Shown here one piece after another: positions 24,823 through 34,331 of a stretch of DNA of 43,880 nt (positions within the stretch are counted from its first letter, which is position 1; the number at the start of each line of letters is the position of its first letter). The stretch spans positions 1-43,880 of the forward strand of contig CAYNPH010000033.1 of the NCBI GenBank assembly GCA_964399035.1, given 5' to 3'. The notes below the pieces were generated by a model. The model was not told the DNA's origin. It saw only the letters and a list, made by a program, of their open reading frames with translations, and ran no database searches. The translations under genes and the position numbers were made by a program. Source of the stretch: WAOL01 sp964399035 (lineage in GTDB: Archaea; Thermoproteota; Thermoprotei_A; Sulfolobales; NBVN01).

Positions 24823-25404
24823 TCACTCCTCGGAAGTGTTTCTCAACTCTTCCTCAATTACTTCGGTTCCTTCGCCCTTAACGGCGCTCCTGCCGCTGGG
24901 ATCTTCTATTATCAAGGTGAACGGGACCCCGCCGTCCATAGCTTTCCTTATGATCTTAATTTTCTCGTGACACGGGTTACTCTCGTCTAGGCACTCGGAG
25001 GGGGCGTGATCTATTACCCGCTGAAGCACGCCCTCAACGGTGGTTATGTACCCTGGTGCCGCGGGGCCCGGGAATATTTCTACCCCTAGCTCCGGGATCT
25101 TAATGATTGCTGGGGCTGCCTTAATCACTAAGGCATTGAGGTCCTTAGGTCTCCTAACTTTAACCATGATTCTCCTAGGTTTCGTTACCTCAAGTAACCC
25201 TACGTCGGACCACTTAAAACCGCATCTCGAGCACTTGCCACTCTCAAGAACAACCTTCCCGAAGTACGGCATGTCGTAGAGGAATATCTTAATACTCATG
25301 GATCTCTCCCCGCAGATAGGGCACTTAACGACATCTTCAGCAATCATTCGGAGCCTCTCATTCTCGACGGCAGGCCTGTCACTCATGCTGGGCGACACCA
25401 ACAT
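24823..25404 (-). CDS. ZPR1-type zinc-finger protein (archaeal)
   Basis: A 193-residue single-module ZPR1 protein: zinc site CPICG...CSRCG (Cys 28, 31, 58, 61), then the beta domain with ELGVEIFPG and YITTVEGVL near 105-130, as in the first module of eukaryotic ZPR1, which binds unfolded eEF1A. An archaeal role in aEF1A folding or translation is inferred. ATG 25404 is probably leaderless, since TAATTAAG (25424-25431) is about 24 bases upstream; ATG 25386 is an alternative. Convergent with the small heat-shock gene. Confidence 0.85.
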   Translation of the reverse strand: MLVSPSMSDRPAVENERLRMIAEDVVKCPICGERSMSIKIFLYDMPYFGKVVLESGKCSRCGFKWSDVGLLEVTKPRRIMVKVRRPKDLNALVIKAAPAIIKIPELGVEIFPGPAAPGYITTVEGVLQRVIDHAPSECLDESNPCHEKIKIIRKAMDGGVPFTLIIEDPSGRSAVKGEGTEVIEEELRNTSEE

Positions 25405-25444
25405 AGCTTTATTCCCCCGCCTTAATTAGGGTTGGTAACTCAGC

Positions 25445-26137
25445 TTGGAACTAGGTAGCGTGGTTAACGCCATACTGGCTTTCGTTGGGGGACCTGTAGG
25501 CATATTCTTAGTGAGTATGGTGTCTAACTCCATACCCTTCATAACGGTGCCATACCTCGGCATAGTTGCGGGATACTCATTCATATACAGGGATCCTGTC
25601 TCGAGGATCGTGTTAATACTGTCGTCAGCCGCGGGTGCCACCACCGGGAAGATAGTCGTGTATTTCCTTGGGAAGGCTTTCAGGCGAGGGTTAGGTGAGA
25701 GTAGTAAGAGAAACATTGAGCTATTCAAGAGGGTAGCTAGGAAGTCGCTTTTCGTGGCTATAGTGATTTTCGCTTCCACGCCACTACCTGACGACATACT
25801 ATACATACCGCTCGGATTAATGAATTATCCCCTCCCGCAGTACGTCCTCGCGATATTCGCAGGGAAGGTCGTATTAACGGGCATAGTTGTCGCGTACGCC
25901 TCATGGATAACAGCTGTCGCGTTAACGCAAATCTACACTGTACCAGTACTTATTATAGTGACACTGCTACTCACGTACCTAATCCTGAAGATAGACTGGT
26001 ATATCGTGATCAACACGCTTTATGGAAAGGGACTGATCCCGGCATGTCAGGTACTGCTTAAGGAAGTCACCACGATAATGAAGGGTTTAATAACGCGGCG
26101 TCACAGTAGTCAAGAAGCTAGGAAGGCCTCCAGGTAG
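25445..26137 (+). CDS. DedA/VTT-like membrane protein
   Basis: A 230-residue integral membrane protein with about five hydrophobic segments. The glycine-rich pattern AGATTGKIVVYFLGKAF and the basic RRGLG loop resemble the VTT/SNARE-associated family, whose relatives act as phospholipid scramblases or transporters. FASTPLPDDILYIPLGLMNY corresponds to the conserved Pro/Asp-containing re-entrant segment. The start is TTG 25445, close to the ZPR1 start on the opposite strand, so the two share about 40 bases. The 3' end overlaps the amidohydrolase by 28 bases in antisense. Confidence 0.75.
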   Translation: MELGSVVNAILAFVGGPVGIFLVSMVSNSIPFITVPYLGIVAGYSFIYRDPVSRIVLILSSAAGATTGKIVVYFLGKAFRRGLGESSKRNIELFKRVARKSLFVAIVIFASTPLPDDILYIPLGLMNYPLPQYVLAIFAGKVVLTGIVVAYASWITAVALTQIYTVPVLIIVTLLLTYLILKIDWYIVINTLYGKGLIPACQVLLKEVTTIMKGLITRRHSSQEARKASR

Positions 26138-27384
26138 CTCGCTAACTTATCCTTACATGACCTCAACTCGCTCTTCGACACGCCTGTTAATGAGCCGTCC
26201 CTGTATACCTCGTGCCCGTTAATTATCACTCTGTGCACCCTCGCGCCACCCATTACTAAGTCCGTAACTATGTGTGATACCTTACCCTCCGGCAGCACAT
26301 TACTTAACTCCCAAACTACGAGATCAGCAGGCTCGCCGCGAACTAACTCACCCGTACCGAAGCCTAGTGCCCTGTAACCAGCTACGCTAGCCATCCATAA
26401 CACATCCTCGGCACTAAGGGCTCGACTGCCTCCGTGGTAGTGCAGGCCTATGGCGAAGGCCGCGTCATCCACCACAGAGTATGTCGGTGCGACGTCTATC
26501 CCTAGACTCACACTCACGCCGGCGTCGATTAACGCAGTGATGGGGGCCACCCCGTCACGTAGTAGGGTATTGGATCTAGGAGGGTGTGATACTTTAATTC
26601 CACGTTCAGCAAGCACGTCAATAGCGTTCTGAACCCATACACCATGGGCAACAAGCGTATCGGTACTACCTAAATCCACGTACTCTATGAATTCTTTCAA
26701 CGAGAGCCCCCATTCCCTCCTTAAGTATTCCTCATCCTCCGGCACTTCGGCCAAGTGAGCATGAATGCCAACACCTTCCTTCCTAGCAACACTAACGACT
26801 TCCGCAAACTCCGGGGGACTGAGTAGGCGGGGTGTGCAGGGTCCGAACCTAGCCCTAACGAGTTCGGGAAGACCTAGCCTCTTAATTCTGTTGACTAGTT
26901 CTTTGTTTGCTTCAAGAGACTCGCTAAAGTCTTGGGAAATCCCCCCACCCATCACGGCCACGCTTAAATCAGCTTTAATTCCAACCTTGAGCACCGCGTC
27001 AAGAACGTACTCCTCATTGAAGTGCATGTCCGCAAATAACGTGATGCCGGAGGACAGCATTTCCGCGATAGCCGCTAAAGCCGTAACGTACGACGCCTCC
27101 GGATTACTGAGTAGGAACTTCTCCCAAGGCCATGCGAACGTGTTTACCCAGTCATCAAGCCCTAACCCGTATCCCAACGTTGTCCTAATAGGATAAAGAC
27201 CTAAGTGCGTGTGAGTTGATGTGAGACCGTGAGTAATTACTAGAGAGTCCCCCACAGCGTGGGGGTTCTCACAGGGCTTCACATCCCTTATCTTGGTGTC
27301 GAACTCGACGCAAGCATCCTTAACGTACGTGTAGGGGTTTACGAAAACGTACTTGCCGCAAATAGCTTGTGTTCCTTTACTCAT
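26110..27384 (-). CDS. Amidohydrolase, MTA/SAH deaminase-chlorohydrolase group
   Basis: A 424-residue metal-dependent TIM-barrel hydrolase. Metal ligands are visible: HTH (58-60), HAHLAEVPEDEE in the middle, LVAHGVW, and the terminal Asp in LGIDVAPTYS; SHPPRSNTLLRDG replaces the usual HCPxSNxxLxxG. The group includes S-adenosylhomocysteine/methylthioadenosine deaminases and guanine or cytosine deaminases; the exact substrate cannot be read. ATG overlaps the STT3 stop codon (ATGA), so it is translated from the STT3 transcript, which is an unusual partner. Confidence 0.82.
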   Translation of the reverse strand: MSKGTQAICGKYVFVNPYTYVKDACVEFDTKIRDVKPCENPHAVGDSLVITHGLTSTHTHLGLYPIRTTLGYGLGLDDWVNTFAWPWEKFLLSNPEASYVTALAAIAEMLSSGITLFADMHFNEEYVLDAVLKVGIKADLSVAVMGGGISQDFSESLEANKELVNRIKRLGLPELVRARFGPCTPRLLSPPEFAEVVSVARKEGVGIHAHLAEVPEDEEYLRREWGLSLKEFIEYVDLGSTDTLVAHGVWVQNAIDVLAERGIKVSHPPRSNTLLRDGVAPITALIDAGVSVSLGIDVAPTYSVVDDAAFAIGLHYHGGSRALSAEDVLWMASVAGYRALGFGTGELVRGEPADLVVWELSNVLPEGKVSHIVTDLVMGGARVHRVIINGHEVYRDGSLTGVSKSELRSCKDKLASYLEAFLAS

Positions 27385-29567
27385 ACCACACCCTTCACAC
27401 CATATACTGACACAACCACATATAGGTTCGTCGTCACCCTACTAATCCCTATGTACACTGGCTTGAATATGGTCATGCTAGGTTTAGGCAGCACGGGTGG
27501 GTTGGACGGGTTCTTGTAGAGGAACGCTACCTTCATTCCCGCATTACCCCACACCACGTAGGCCGTGTTTAGGAGCACCTTGAACAGCAGGGCGTTCTGC
27601 AGGGTCTTATTGGTCCAGTCCGGCAGGCCCACAGCTACCTGCATCCTACTGCCGTAGTAGGGTGAGTAGGTGTACATGTACACGGGAGGGTGTCTGCCAG
27701 CTATCTTATATATTGCCGCAATGCCTTTCGCGGCGTCAGCACCTATTAATGAGGTGCCAGCCACGACAGGACCCATGTACACGTATCCTCTCCGCTCATC
27801 CACTAGGTATACCTCGTAGGTAATGAAGTAAAGCCTGTCTGGCCGTATGTGGAAGTCCTTCGTGAATATTCGGTAAGCTTCCTTCTCCGTCCCTGTTAAC
27901 GCCTTAGCTAGTAACGTTATTTGGGTGCCGTTAAGTGTAGCTCCGTCAGCCACGCTGGCGCAGTGGCCGACCACGGAGATCCAGTACCCGTAGTCCCACC
28001 AGGCAACGCATACGCTCCCGTTAGGTACGTTATTCCTTATCCAATTGAGCGTATCGAGCCAAGCTGGTGCGTTAGCATTGACGCCTATGCCTGAGTTAAT
28101 TATCATTGGCGACTGTGACCTGTACATTGGCGCCCACACCATTACTCCTTGGGCAATGATGGCTATGGTGTATATGATCACCAGCACTAACGCGATCATG
28201 TCGATGAACCACTCACGTTTGAATCCCTTACTCATAATCCTGTTTATGAGGACGCCTAGGAAGCATGCTGACGTTAACGATACTACGTAGTTATTGTAAG
28301 GTATGAAGTAGGATAGGTGGGCGGCAGTGTACAGCGATGCTGCGAGAAGTATTAAGATGAAGAGGTACGAGATATCACGCTTAAACAATACCCTGTAAAG
28401 CATGTACACGAGCATTATTAGTGATATGACTAATGCTCCTCCTTCACTCGTTATGAGGGCTGAGGCGGAGGGCGCGGCATACTCTTGCACGGTGGTCGGT
28501 ATTCCCCGCACCAGTCCCCTAAGGCCTAGGGCGAAGAGGGCTTTACCTCTAATCACTATTGCTCCCGTGGTTATGGCGGCTAACCCACCAACAACTATTA
28601 AGACTATTAGCATGAAGTATATTACCTTGTACCTACGCAGTAGCGGCAGTGATAGAACAACTTCTTTCTTCTCCGACAGTCTCTGAAGACCGTAAGCTAT
28701 GAGTAGCATCACCAGCGAGGCCGGGATAACTATGCCTACGCTGGCGTAAATGTAGTGGATCCCCTTATAGAAGGGAGTCCCTAATATGGCCGCGGTGACC
28801 GGGACTAACTCCACGAAGAGCATCAGTATGTCTTCCTTAGTGACCTTCCTTATGAGTGGGAGCAGTATCGCTTGAATAGCTATAACGCCGAGTAAAACGT
28901 TGAAGCCTGCCCAAGAGAGCGCCGTGAGCGCGAGGAATATACCTGCAATAACCGACGAGACGTAACTACCTCGCTTCCAAGCCCTCACGTGGAAGTAGAC
29001 TGCTGGGAATAGGAACGCAAGTCCTATAGCGTACTTCACCGTGAAGCCTGCTTGATGCCTGCTCACGAATATAAGGGCAGCTGTCAATGCTGCGACGGCC
29101 GCTGGTAGGTCTCCCCACAATTCGCGAGCTGTGAAGTAAATGCCTAGTGCCGCCATTATGAAGAAAAGTATTGGCAGGTAAACCATCCACACGTAGAGAG
29201 TCAGTGATGGGTTAATTGCGTGTGCTATGTAGTACGTTATCACTGAGAACATTGAGAGCATAGGCGGCTCTGTGTACGTGAAGTCCCTTCCCCAAGGGTA
29301 CCAGAATATGTGCGTTACTGGGTTAGCCCTAGTTAACTCAGCAAAGTACCCAATCCCGTTCTTAAGTAAGTGCTCGGCTATCCAATACTCCGAGTACGGG
29401 TCTAACTCCTGGAGTGTAGGGCCGTATCCCCAACGCTCCGCATTTATCACGGGGTAGTACCTAAGATAGGAACCCACGACCAAGGCTATGATAAGGACAG
29501 CAACCGAAATTATCAACGTCCAACGTGACCTAATGAACGCCTTCACGCTCGTCTTACCAGACATCAT
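27381..29567 (-). CDS. aglB: Oligosaccharyltransferase STT3/AglB
   Basis: Membrane enzyme that transfers lipid-linked glycan to Asn of N-x-S/T sites on exported proteins. About 728 residues: many membrane helices from about residue 15 to 480, an acidic first loop (ELDPYSEYW, Asp about 56) that binds metal, and the peptide-recognition motif WWDYG (about 523-527) in the external domain. The C-terminal domain after WWDYG is short (about 200 residues), as in the compact archaeal AglB type. The frame is open to 29630 but ATG 29567 is chosen: a TATA-like CTTAAAAT at about 29595-29602 would give a leaderless mRNA there, and it avoids overlap with the ABC permease gene. Confidence 0.93.
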   Translation of the reverse strand: MMSGKTSVKAFIRSRWTLIISVAVLIIALVVGSYLRYYPVINAERWGYGPTLQELDPYSEYWIAEHLLKNGIGYFAELTRANPVTHIFWYPWGRDFTYTEPPMLSMFSVITYYIAHAINPSLTLYVWMVYLPILFFIMAALGIYFTARELWGDLPAAVAALTAALIFVSRHQAGFTVKYAIGLAFLFPAVYFHVRAWKRGSYVSSVIAGIFLALTALSWAGFNVLLGVIAIQAILLPLIRKVTKEDILMLFVELVPVTAAILGTPFYKGIHYIYASVGIVIPASLVMLLIAYGLQRLSEKKEVVLSLPLLRRYKVIYFMLIVLIVVGGLAAITTGAIVIRGKALFALGLRGLVRGIPTTVQEYAAPSASALITSEGGALVISLIMLVYMLYRVLFKRDISYLFILILLAASLYTAAHLSYFIPYNNYVVSLTSACFLGVLINRIMSKGFKREWFIDMIALVLVIIYTIAIIAQGVMVWAPMYRSQSPMIINSGIGVNANAPAWLDTLNWIRNNVPNGSVCVAWWDYGYWISVVGHCASVADGATLNGTQITLLAKALTGTEKEAYRIFTKDFHIRPDRLYFITYEVYLVDERRGYVYMGPVVAGTSLIGADAAKGIAAIYKIAGRHPPVYMYTYSPYYGSRMQVAVGLPDWTNKTLQNALLFKVLLNTAYVVWGNAGMKVAFLYKNPSNPPVLPKPSMTIFKPVYIGISRVTTNLYVVVSVYGVKGVV

Positions 29568-29594
29568 TAAACCCAAAGGGTAAGTAAGGGCCGT

Positions 29595-29602
29595 TATTTT
29601 AA
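29595..29602 (-). promoter_or_regulatory. TATA element of the STT3 gene
   Basis: On the minus strand ACTTAAAATAAC lies about 27-35 bases before ATG 29567, inside the last codons of the ABC permease gene. It supports a separate leaderless transcript for STT3 and the following amidohydrolase. Confidence 0.45.
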
Positions 29603-30831
29603 GTTTTTGAGTAAATGATTTTCTCCTCACTAAACAGCTTAACCGCTAGTGCCAGTAGTACCCCTATCTCAGCTATTATCACTAAAGCATGGATCGCTGC
29701 CTGACTCGCCTCACCGAGCACCGACTGTTTTATCATCCCGACGGCATGGCTGTAGGGTATGACGTACAGCGCGTACCTGAGCGGCGGGGTTAACGCGTTA
29801 ATGTCCGCGTATAGTGATATGAAGAACACTACCGAGGCAACGCTAATTATGGCGAGTGAGAAGGCTTGCGCGACCCTATAGCTACCGGATCTTATGACTA
29901 TTGGGAGTATTAGGGCTAGGGATGCAAGCACCGATAAATACACAGCGCTAACATGGGCCGCCATCAGACCCGGCGTTAGTAGGGAGAACAAGTTAACACC
30001 GTAGGTCATCGAAGGTAGAGCGAAGAAAAGCAGTAAACCCACAGCGTCCGCCAGGCCGGTGATGAGGCCTATGACCGACGCGGAGAGGGTCTTACCGATC
30101 ACAAGTGACCACCTGGGTACGGGCGTTGCTAGGAGAGCTTCAAAGGTTTTCCTCTCTTTCTCACCTACGACGGAGTCCGTTATGTAAGCTATTGACGGCG
30201 TGGTAACGAACACCAGCGAGAATGCGAGGATACGGCCCAGCATTACGCGGAAGCTCTCCTCGACACTGACAGCAGTGCCTGAGGGACCCACCAACACCGT
30301 GGTGTACACTATGGGGTTCAGGACGGAGTCAGGAGTTACGGGCTTCCCGGCAAGAACCCCTAAGTACCTTACCTTCGCCTCAGCTACCTTACGTGCGAAA
30401 CTACCTAGGACGGACTGAACAGCGTTCTCTCCCTCATTACTCTTAGCTGAGCCAACGGACTTCACAATCTTAATGAGCGCCACCTTAGTGAAGGAAGAGA
30501 GGTTCGCCCTGAATCCCTTAGGTATGATGATCATTATGTCATAGGACCTAACGCTATGATTCAACACCCTAAAGCCCTTAGACTTAAGCGCGGCCACGAT
30601 GCTGTTTGCTAGGTCGTTTGTGGAGAAGGTAGCGTTGCCTATGGTGAGCGTTCCTGGATCCTCATTAATCACTACAGCGACGCCCTGTTGCAGTGTTTGA
30701 ACGTAGATTGAAGTGACCCCCATTAAGGGCATCATGAGGAGCGGAAGAAGGGAGATAGCGACTAATGTCTTAATATCCCTAGCCATGTCCCGCAACTCCT
30801 TCCAAACGACTGGGTACAGCGAGCCTTTCAA
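29599..30831 (-). CDS. ABC-2 type exporter permease
   Basis: A 410-residue membrane subunit: first helix at about 22-42, an external domain of about 150 residues (FSTNDLANSIVAALKSKGF and on), then five or so helices. The conserved cytoplasmic element GEKERKTFEALLATPVPRW (about 225-243) is the hallmark of ABC-2/NatB-type permeases. The TTG start overlaps the ATPase stop by four bases, so the two form one exporter. Substrate unknown; relatives export sodium, antibiotics or peptides. Confidence 0.88.
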   Translation of the reverse strand: MKGSLYPVVWKELRDMARDIKTLVAISLLPLLMMPLMGVTSIYVQTLQQGVAVVINEDPGTLTIGNATFSTNDLANSIVAALKSKGFRVLNHSVRSYDIMIIIPKGFRANLSSFTKVALIKIVKSVGSAKSNEGENAVQSVLGSFARKVAEAKVRYLGVLAGKPVTPDSVLNPIVYTTVLVGPSGTAVSVEESFRVMLGRILAFSLVFVTTPSIAYITDSVVGEKERKTFEALLATPVPRWSLVIGKTLSASVIGLITGLADAVGLLLFFALPSMTYGVNLFSLLTPGLMAAHVSAVYLSVLASLALILPIVIRSGSYRVAQAFSLAIISVASVVFFISLYADINALTPPLRYALYVIPYSHAVGMIKQSVLGEASQAAIHALVIIAEIGVLLALAVKLFSEEKIIYSKT

Positions 30832-31577
30832 TCAAACTCACCCACTAACTTAATGAACGCCTCCTCAAGGTTAGAGGCATTAGCTCTGCGCTTAAGTTCT
30901 TCCGGCTCTCCCTCAGCAACGATAGTCCCTTTATTAATCAAGATGACCCTATCGCAGAGTTCCTCAACCTCAAGCATGTTGTGTGACGACATGAGCACGG
31001 TCGTCCCTGAACGTATAGCAAATTCCTTTATGGTCTTCCTTATGGTGTAGGCTGAGAAAACATCGAGCCCTGAGGTAGGTTCGTCGAGCAGCACTAGGTC
31101 AGCACCCACCATTAAGGCCCTCGCCAGCGCCACCCTCCTACTCATGCCCTTACTGTACTCGGATGCCTTACGATGCAAATCCCTCTCAGGCAACCTAGCG
31201 AGCTCTGCCCCGCGGGCAGCCATCTCCTTGGCTGACTCCATGTCGTCAGCATAGATCATTGCGAAGTACAGCAGGTTCTCCCACCCGGTTAACCTATGGT
31301 ACAGGCCCGCGTCCTCTGGAAGGTAGGAAATCCGCTCCCTGACCTCCGCCCTCTCCTCAGGCAACCTATGACCTAGGACCTCAACCACGCCCTCGTCATG
31401 CCGAACCAGCGTGGCGATTATCCTTAAGGTCGTTGTTTTGCCGGCCCCATTAGGCCCTAGGATACCGTATATAACGCCCTTAGGTACTGTGAAGGATATC
31501 CCCTTCAGAGCCCGTACTTTCCTCCCGAAGGTCTTCACGACCCCCTCAAGCCTAATGGCGTAGCCGTTACCAGGCAT
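30828..31577 (-). CDS. ABC exporter ATPase (ABC-2 partner)
   Basis: A 249-residue ATPase: Walker A GPNGAGKTTT (about 39-48), signature YSKGMSRRVALARAL, Walker B LVLLDEPTSGLD, and switch His in MSSHNMLE. Belongs to the DrrA/NatA group. The signature is SKGMSRR rather than LSGGQ, as is common in this group. ATG 31577 has GAAGGAGG just upstream. Operon with the permease. Confidence 0.93.
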   Translation of the reverse strand: MPGNGYAIRLEGVVKTFGRKVRALKGISFTVPKGVIYGILGPNGAGKTTTLRIIATLVRHDEGVVEVLGHRLPEERAEVRERISYLPEDAGLYHRLTGWENLLYFAMIYADDMESAKEMAARGAELARLPERDLHRKASEYSKGMSRRVALARALMVGADLVLLDEPTSGLDVFSAYTIRKTIKEFAIRSGTTVLMSSHNMLEVEELCDRVILINKGTIVAEGEPEELKRRANASNLEEAFIKLVGEFD

Positions 31578-31758
31578 CCTCCTTCCTCGCCACTAAAAAG
31601 AGGGTGTTTTACCAATATATAGGTCTGTGAGGTGGGCGTGAGCTTGGAGTGATGGTGGTAATACCGCATTAATACTCACTCATGGGGTCCCGCCATGTCC
31701 CTCATTATACCCGGTTTTATTAGACGTAGAGACGAGTAGGAGGGAAGGGAGGGAGGTA

Positions 31759-32466
31759 GTGGTATCGATTACTGAGTCACTAGTGCAGGAAGTATTGCTG
31801 AAGTATGGTGACAGGGCTTACTATGTTCTTAGGGCGGCGCTTGAGGCTACCGACGAGTACCGTGCTGAAGGGAGGAAGTACCCCGGAGACTTTGACTTCA
31901 GAGGATTGGTAGTGAAGCTCCGTGAGTGGGGCTTCAGGTACAACCCGAATCAATTACTTCGAATACTAGAGCGGGAATACGGCATTATCGAAACCTCCTA
32001 CAAGTCAGCGGCCCAGCATTGGTATGTATTCACCGACCGTGAGGCGGTAGAGGCGGTTCTCAGTAACTACGGGTCAAACAACGGCGTTATTAACGAGATA
32101 GATGACCCTGAGGCCTACGTTCTCGAGCTTCAGATGGAGGCCGTGAACATAGACTCCCTTCTATCTAAGGTTAAGGCTCTATGCAGGAAAGGTAAGCTAA
32201 GCAGTGCAGACAGGGAGATACTTAGGGAGATAATTATGAATGAGTTGCCAGTAGTCGCTAAGGTTATGAAGGAAGTCAGCAAGTACGGGAACAAGTACTC
32301 GGACTTCATAAGCAAGGCAACCACACTCATGAAGTTAGCGAAGCAGGCTCTCACACTGTCACGAGCTATAGAACGAGGTGCTGGCGGTGTCGGGATTACT
32401 GGGGTAAAGCCTAGTAAGGAGTTGAGGAGAGTAAGTATAGGTATAAAGGAAATTGACCGCACGTGA
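31759..32466 (+). CDS. Hypothetical winged-helix-like protein next to panE
   Basis: A 235-residue protein with no membrane segment. Residues about 10-100 look like a winged helix (FDFRGLVVKLREWGFRYNPN, LLRILEREYGIIETS, HWYVFTDREAV as the wing); residues 130-210 are helical and may form a coiled coil. The pattern recalls conserved crenarchaeal DNA-binding-like proteins. GTG 31759 start; GGTTTTATTAG at about 31713-31723 is a TATA-like element and GGGAGGGAGG is at 31747-31756. It overlaps panE by 14 bases, so it shares a transcript with it. Confidence 0.65.
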   Translation: MVSITESLVQEVLLKYGDRAYYVLRAALEATDEYRAEGRKYPGDFDFRGLVVKLREWGFRYNPNQLLRILEREYGIIETSYKSAAQHWYVFTDREAVEAVLSNYGSNNGVINEIDDPEAYVLELQMEAVNIDSLLSKVKALCRKGKLSSADREILREIIMNELPVVAKVMKEVSKYGNKYSDFISKATTLMKLAKQALTLSRAIERGAGGVGITGVKPSKELRRVSIGIKEIDRT

Positions 32467-33418
32467 CTTGATTAAGGGTGACGTCGCAGTCGTCGGGGTA
32501 GGTGCCGTAGGTTCTGTAATTACCTACGCGTTAAATGAAGCGGGTATTAGGCCAATACTAATTCACAGGAATGCGCGAGTAGCTGAACTCTACAGAAAGC
32601 ACGGAATTAAGGTGAAGGTACCGAGTGAGGGGGAAAGAACTATTGAGGGACTACACACAACGTATGATGGCGTCCAGCCAGGTTCGATAGGGCTCGCCTT
32701 CATCTGCGTCAAAGCATATGATGTTAGGAACGCGTTAAGGGAACTCCTCAGGCTACTTAACAGGGATTCCGTTTTGGTCATGTGTCAGAACGGCTTAGGC
32801 GCTACGGAACTCGCAGAAATGGTCGTTGGCCCAAATAACGTTTTGCAAGCTATCATCGGGTTCGGAGCTAACCGCGTTAGCAGGCATGAGATCCGCCTCA
32901 TGGGAATCAGCCCAAGTTACGTCGGGCCGAAACGTAAGGGAGCTCCCTTATCACTTCATGCCATCGCCAAGCACGTGTCGGAGCTATTACGCGTAATTAA
33001 CTTCATCTACGTTGATGAGAGCGAAGGCTACAGATGGGTTAAGTTAGGCGTCAACGCTGGAATTAACCCGGTAACGGCCATACTTGGCGTTAAGAATGGA
33101 GTCTTGAGCAATGATGCGCGTGCCCGAAGCGTCGCGCTAGCCGCGGCTAACGAGGTTAAGGAGGTGGCGGCCGCTAAGGGGGTTTCCCTACCCGTGGATC
33201 CTAAGGACGCGTTACTTAGCGTCGCCAGAAGCACTGCTGAGAACTACTCGTCCATGCTTCAGGATATAAGGTTAGGGAGGCGGACCGAGATTGACTACAT
33301 AAGCGGTTCCGTGTACTTGGAGGGCCTTAAGGTTGGTAGGGTGTGCCCGGTTAATTATACTCTTTGGAATATCGTGAAGTCCTTGGAGAGAATTCGGCTC
33401 CGTGGCGTGTCACGGTAA
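32453..33418 (+). CDS. panE: Ketopantoate reductase
   Basis: Reduces 2-dehydropantoate to pantoate with NAD(P)H in coenzyme A synthesis. About 321 residues: dinucleotide motif GVGAVGS near residues 15-21, LAFICVKAYDVRNAL containing the VKA(Y/T) motif with catalytic-site Lys, a CQNGLGATE block near 104-112, and Lys in WVKLGVNAGINPVTAI as in the family. C-terminal helical domain ends EIDYISGSVYLEG. The TTG 32453 start overlaps the previous gene; TTG 32468 is a possible alternative. Confidence 0.92.
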   Translation: MTARDLIKGDVAVVGVGAVGSVITYALNEAGIRPILIHRNARVAELYRKHGIKVKVPSEGERTIEGLHTTYDGVQPGSIGLAFICVKAYDVRNALRELLRLLNRDSVLVMCQNGLGATELAEMVVGPNNVLQAIIGFGANRVSRHEIRLMGISPSYVGPKRKGAPLSLHAIAKHVSELLRVINFIYVDESEGYRWVKLGVNAGINPVTAILGVKNGVLSNDARARSVALAAANEVKEVAAAKGVSLPVDPKDALLSVARSTAENYSSMLQDIRLGRRTEIDYISGSVYLEGLKVGRVCPVNYTLWNIVKSLERIRLRGVSR

Positions 33419-33451
33419 CATTAATTTAGCGTTACCCCCAATATATTGGCG

Positions 33452-34321
33452 ATGACCGTGATGAGTGATAAGGTACTTCCTCATCACTTCATTAAGATGA
33501 AGAAGAAGGGTAAGAAGATAGTCATGGTTACCGCGTACACTTACTATCAAGCTAAGGTAGCGGACGAGGCAGGTATTGACGGGATCTTAGTGGGTGATTC
33601 CCTGGGGATGGTGGTGCTAGGGTACTCCTCAACCTTGCCCGTGACCATGGACGACATCATGCATCACCTCAAGGCGGTGATTAATGCGTCGCCGAAAGCC
33701 TTAGTCGTTGCTGACATGCCGTTCCTGAGTTACGAGGTTAGCCGGGAGGAGGCTGTGCGTAACGCTGGCAAACTCCTGAAGGCAGGAGCGGACGCGGTTA
33801 AGGTTGAGGGTGGCGAGGAGATCCTGGATAAGGTTGAGGCAATGGTTAAGGCAGGAATACCGGTGATGGGTCATGTTGGTCTTAATCCTCAACGCTACCT
33901 AGTCCTAGGGGGTTACAAGCTTAGGGGCAAGAAGGCTGAGGATGCCGTGGAGGTGATTGAAGCCGCTAAAGCTTTGGAAGACGTCGGCGCCTTCTCGGTG
34001 GTGATTGAGAATACAGTTGCTGAGGTAGCGGCACAGGTAACTAGGGAATTACGCATACCTACGATATGCATTGGCGCGGGCCCTGACTGTGACGGGCAGA
34101 TACTCGTGATCCATGATGTGCTAGGCTTAAACCCCACTCCCCCGCCTTTCGCCCGTAAGTATGCTGACCTGTATAACGTAATGATTGATGCTCTCAAGAG
34201 GTACGCCGAGGACGTGCGTAAAGGTACTTTCCCCGCGGAAGGCGAGTACTGGAGCATGAGTAAGGAGGAACTCAGCAAGCTCCGTGAGAGACTGGCTGTG
34301 AGGAGAGGCGACGGGGATTAA
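33452..34321 (+). CDS. panB: 3-methyl-2-oxobutanoate hydroxymethyltransferase (ketopantoate synthase)
   Basis: Transfers a hydroxymethyl group to ketoisovalerate, the first committed step of pantoate synthesis. About 289 residues with all family marks: MVTAYTYYQAKVADEAGID, DGILVGDSLGMVVLGYSST (magnesium-binding Asp), LKAGADAVKVEGG, GIPVMGHVGLNPQ and PTICIGAGPDCDGQILV. TTG 33446, ATG 33452 and ATG 33461 are possible starts; ATG 33452 fits a leaderless mRNA from TTAATTTA at 33421-33428. A small palindrome CCAATATATTGG (33438-33449) lies on the predicted start. Confidence 0.95.
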   Translation: MTVMSDKVLPHHFIKMKKKGKKIVMVTAYTYYQAKVADEAGIDGILVGDSLGMVVLGYSSTLPVTMDDIMHHLKAVINASPKALVVADMPFLSYEVSREEAVRNAGKLLKAGADAVKVEGGEEILDKVEAMVKAGIPVMGHVGLNPQRYLVLGGYKLRGKKAEDAVEVIEAAKALEDVGAFSVVIENTVAEVAAQVTRELRIPTICIGAGPDCDGQILVIHDVLGLNPTPPPFARKYADLYNVMIDALKRYAEDVRKGTFPAEGEYWSMSKEELSKLRERLAVRRGDGD

Positions 34322-34331
34322 TGCGTGAGGG

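Noticed and set aside
33438..33449. Palindrome CCAATATATTGG before panB
   Set aside because: Only 12 bases and AT-rich at the transcription start; too short to claim as an operator without conservation data.
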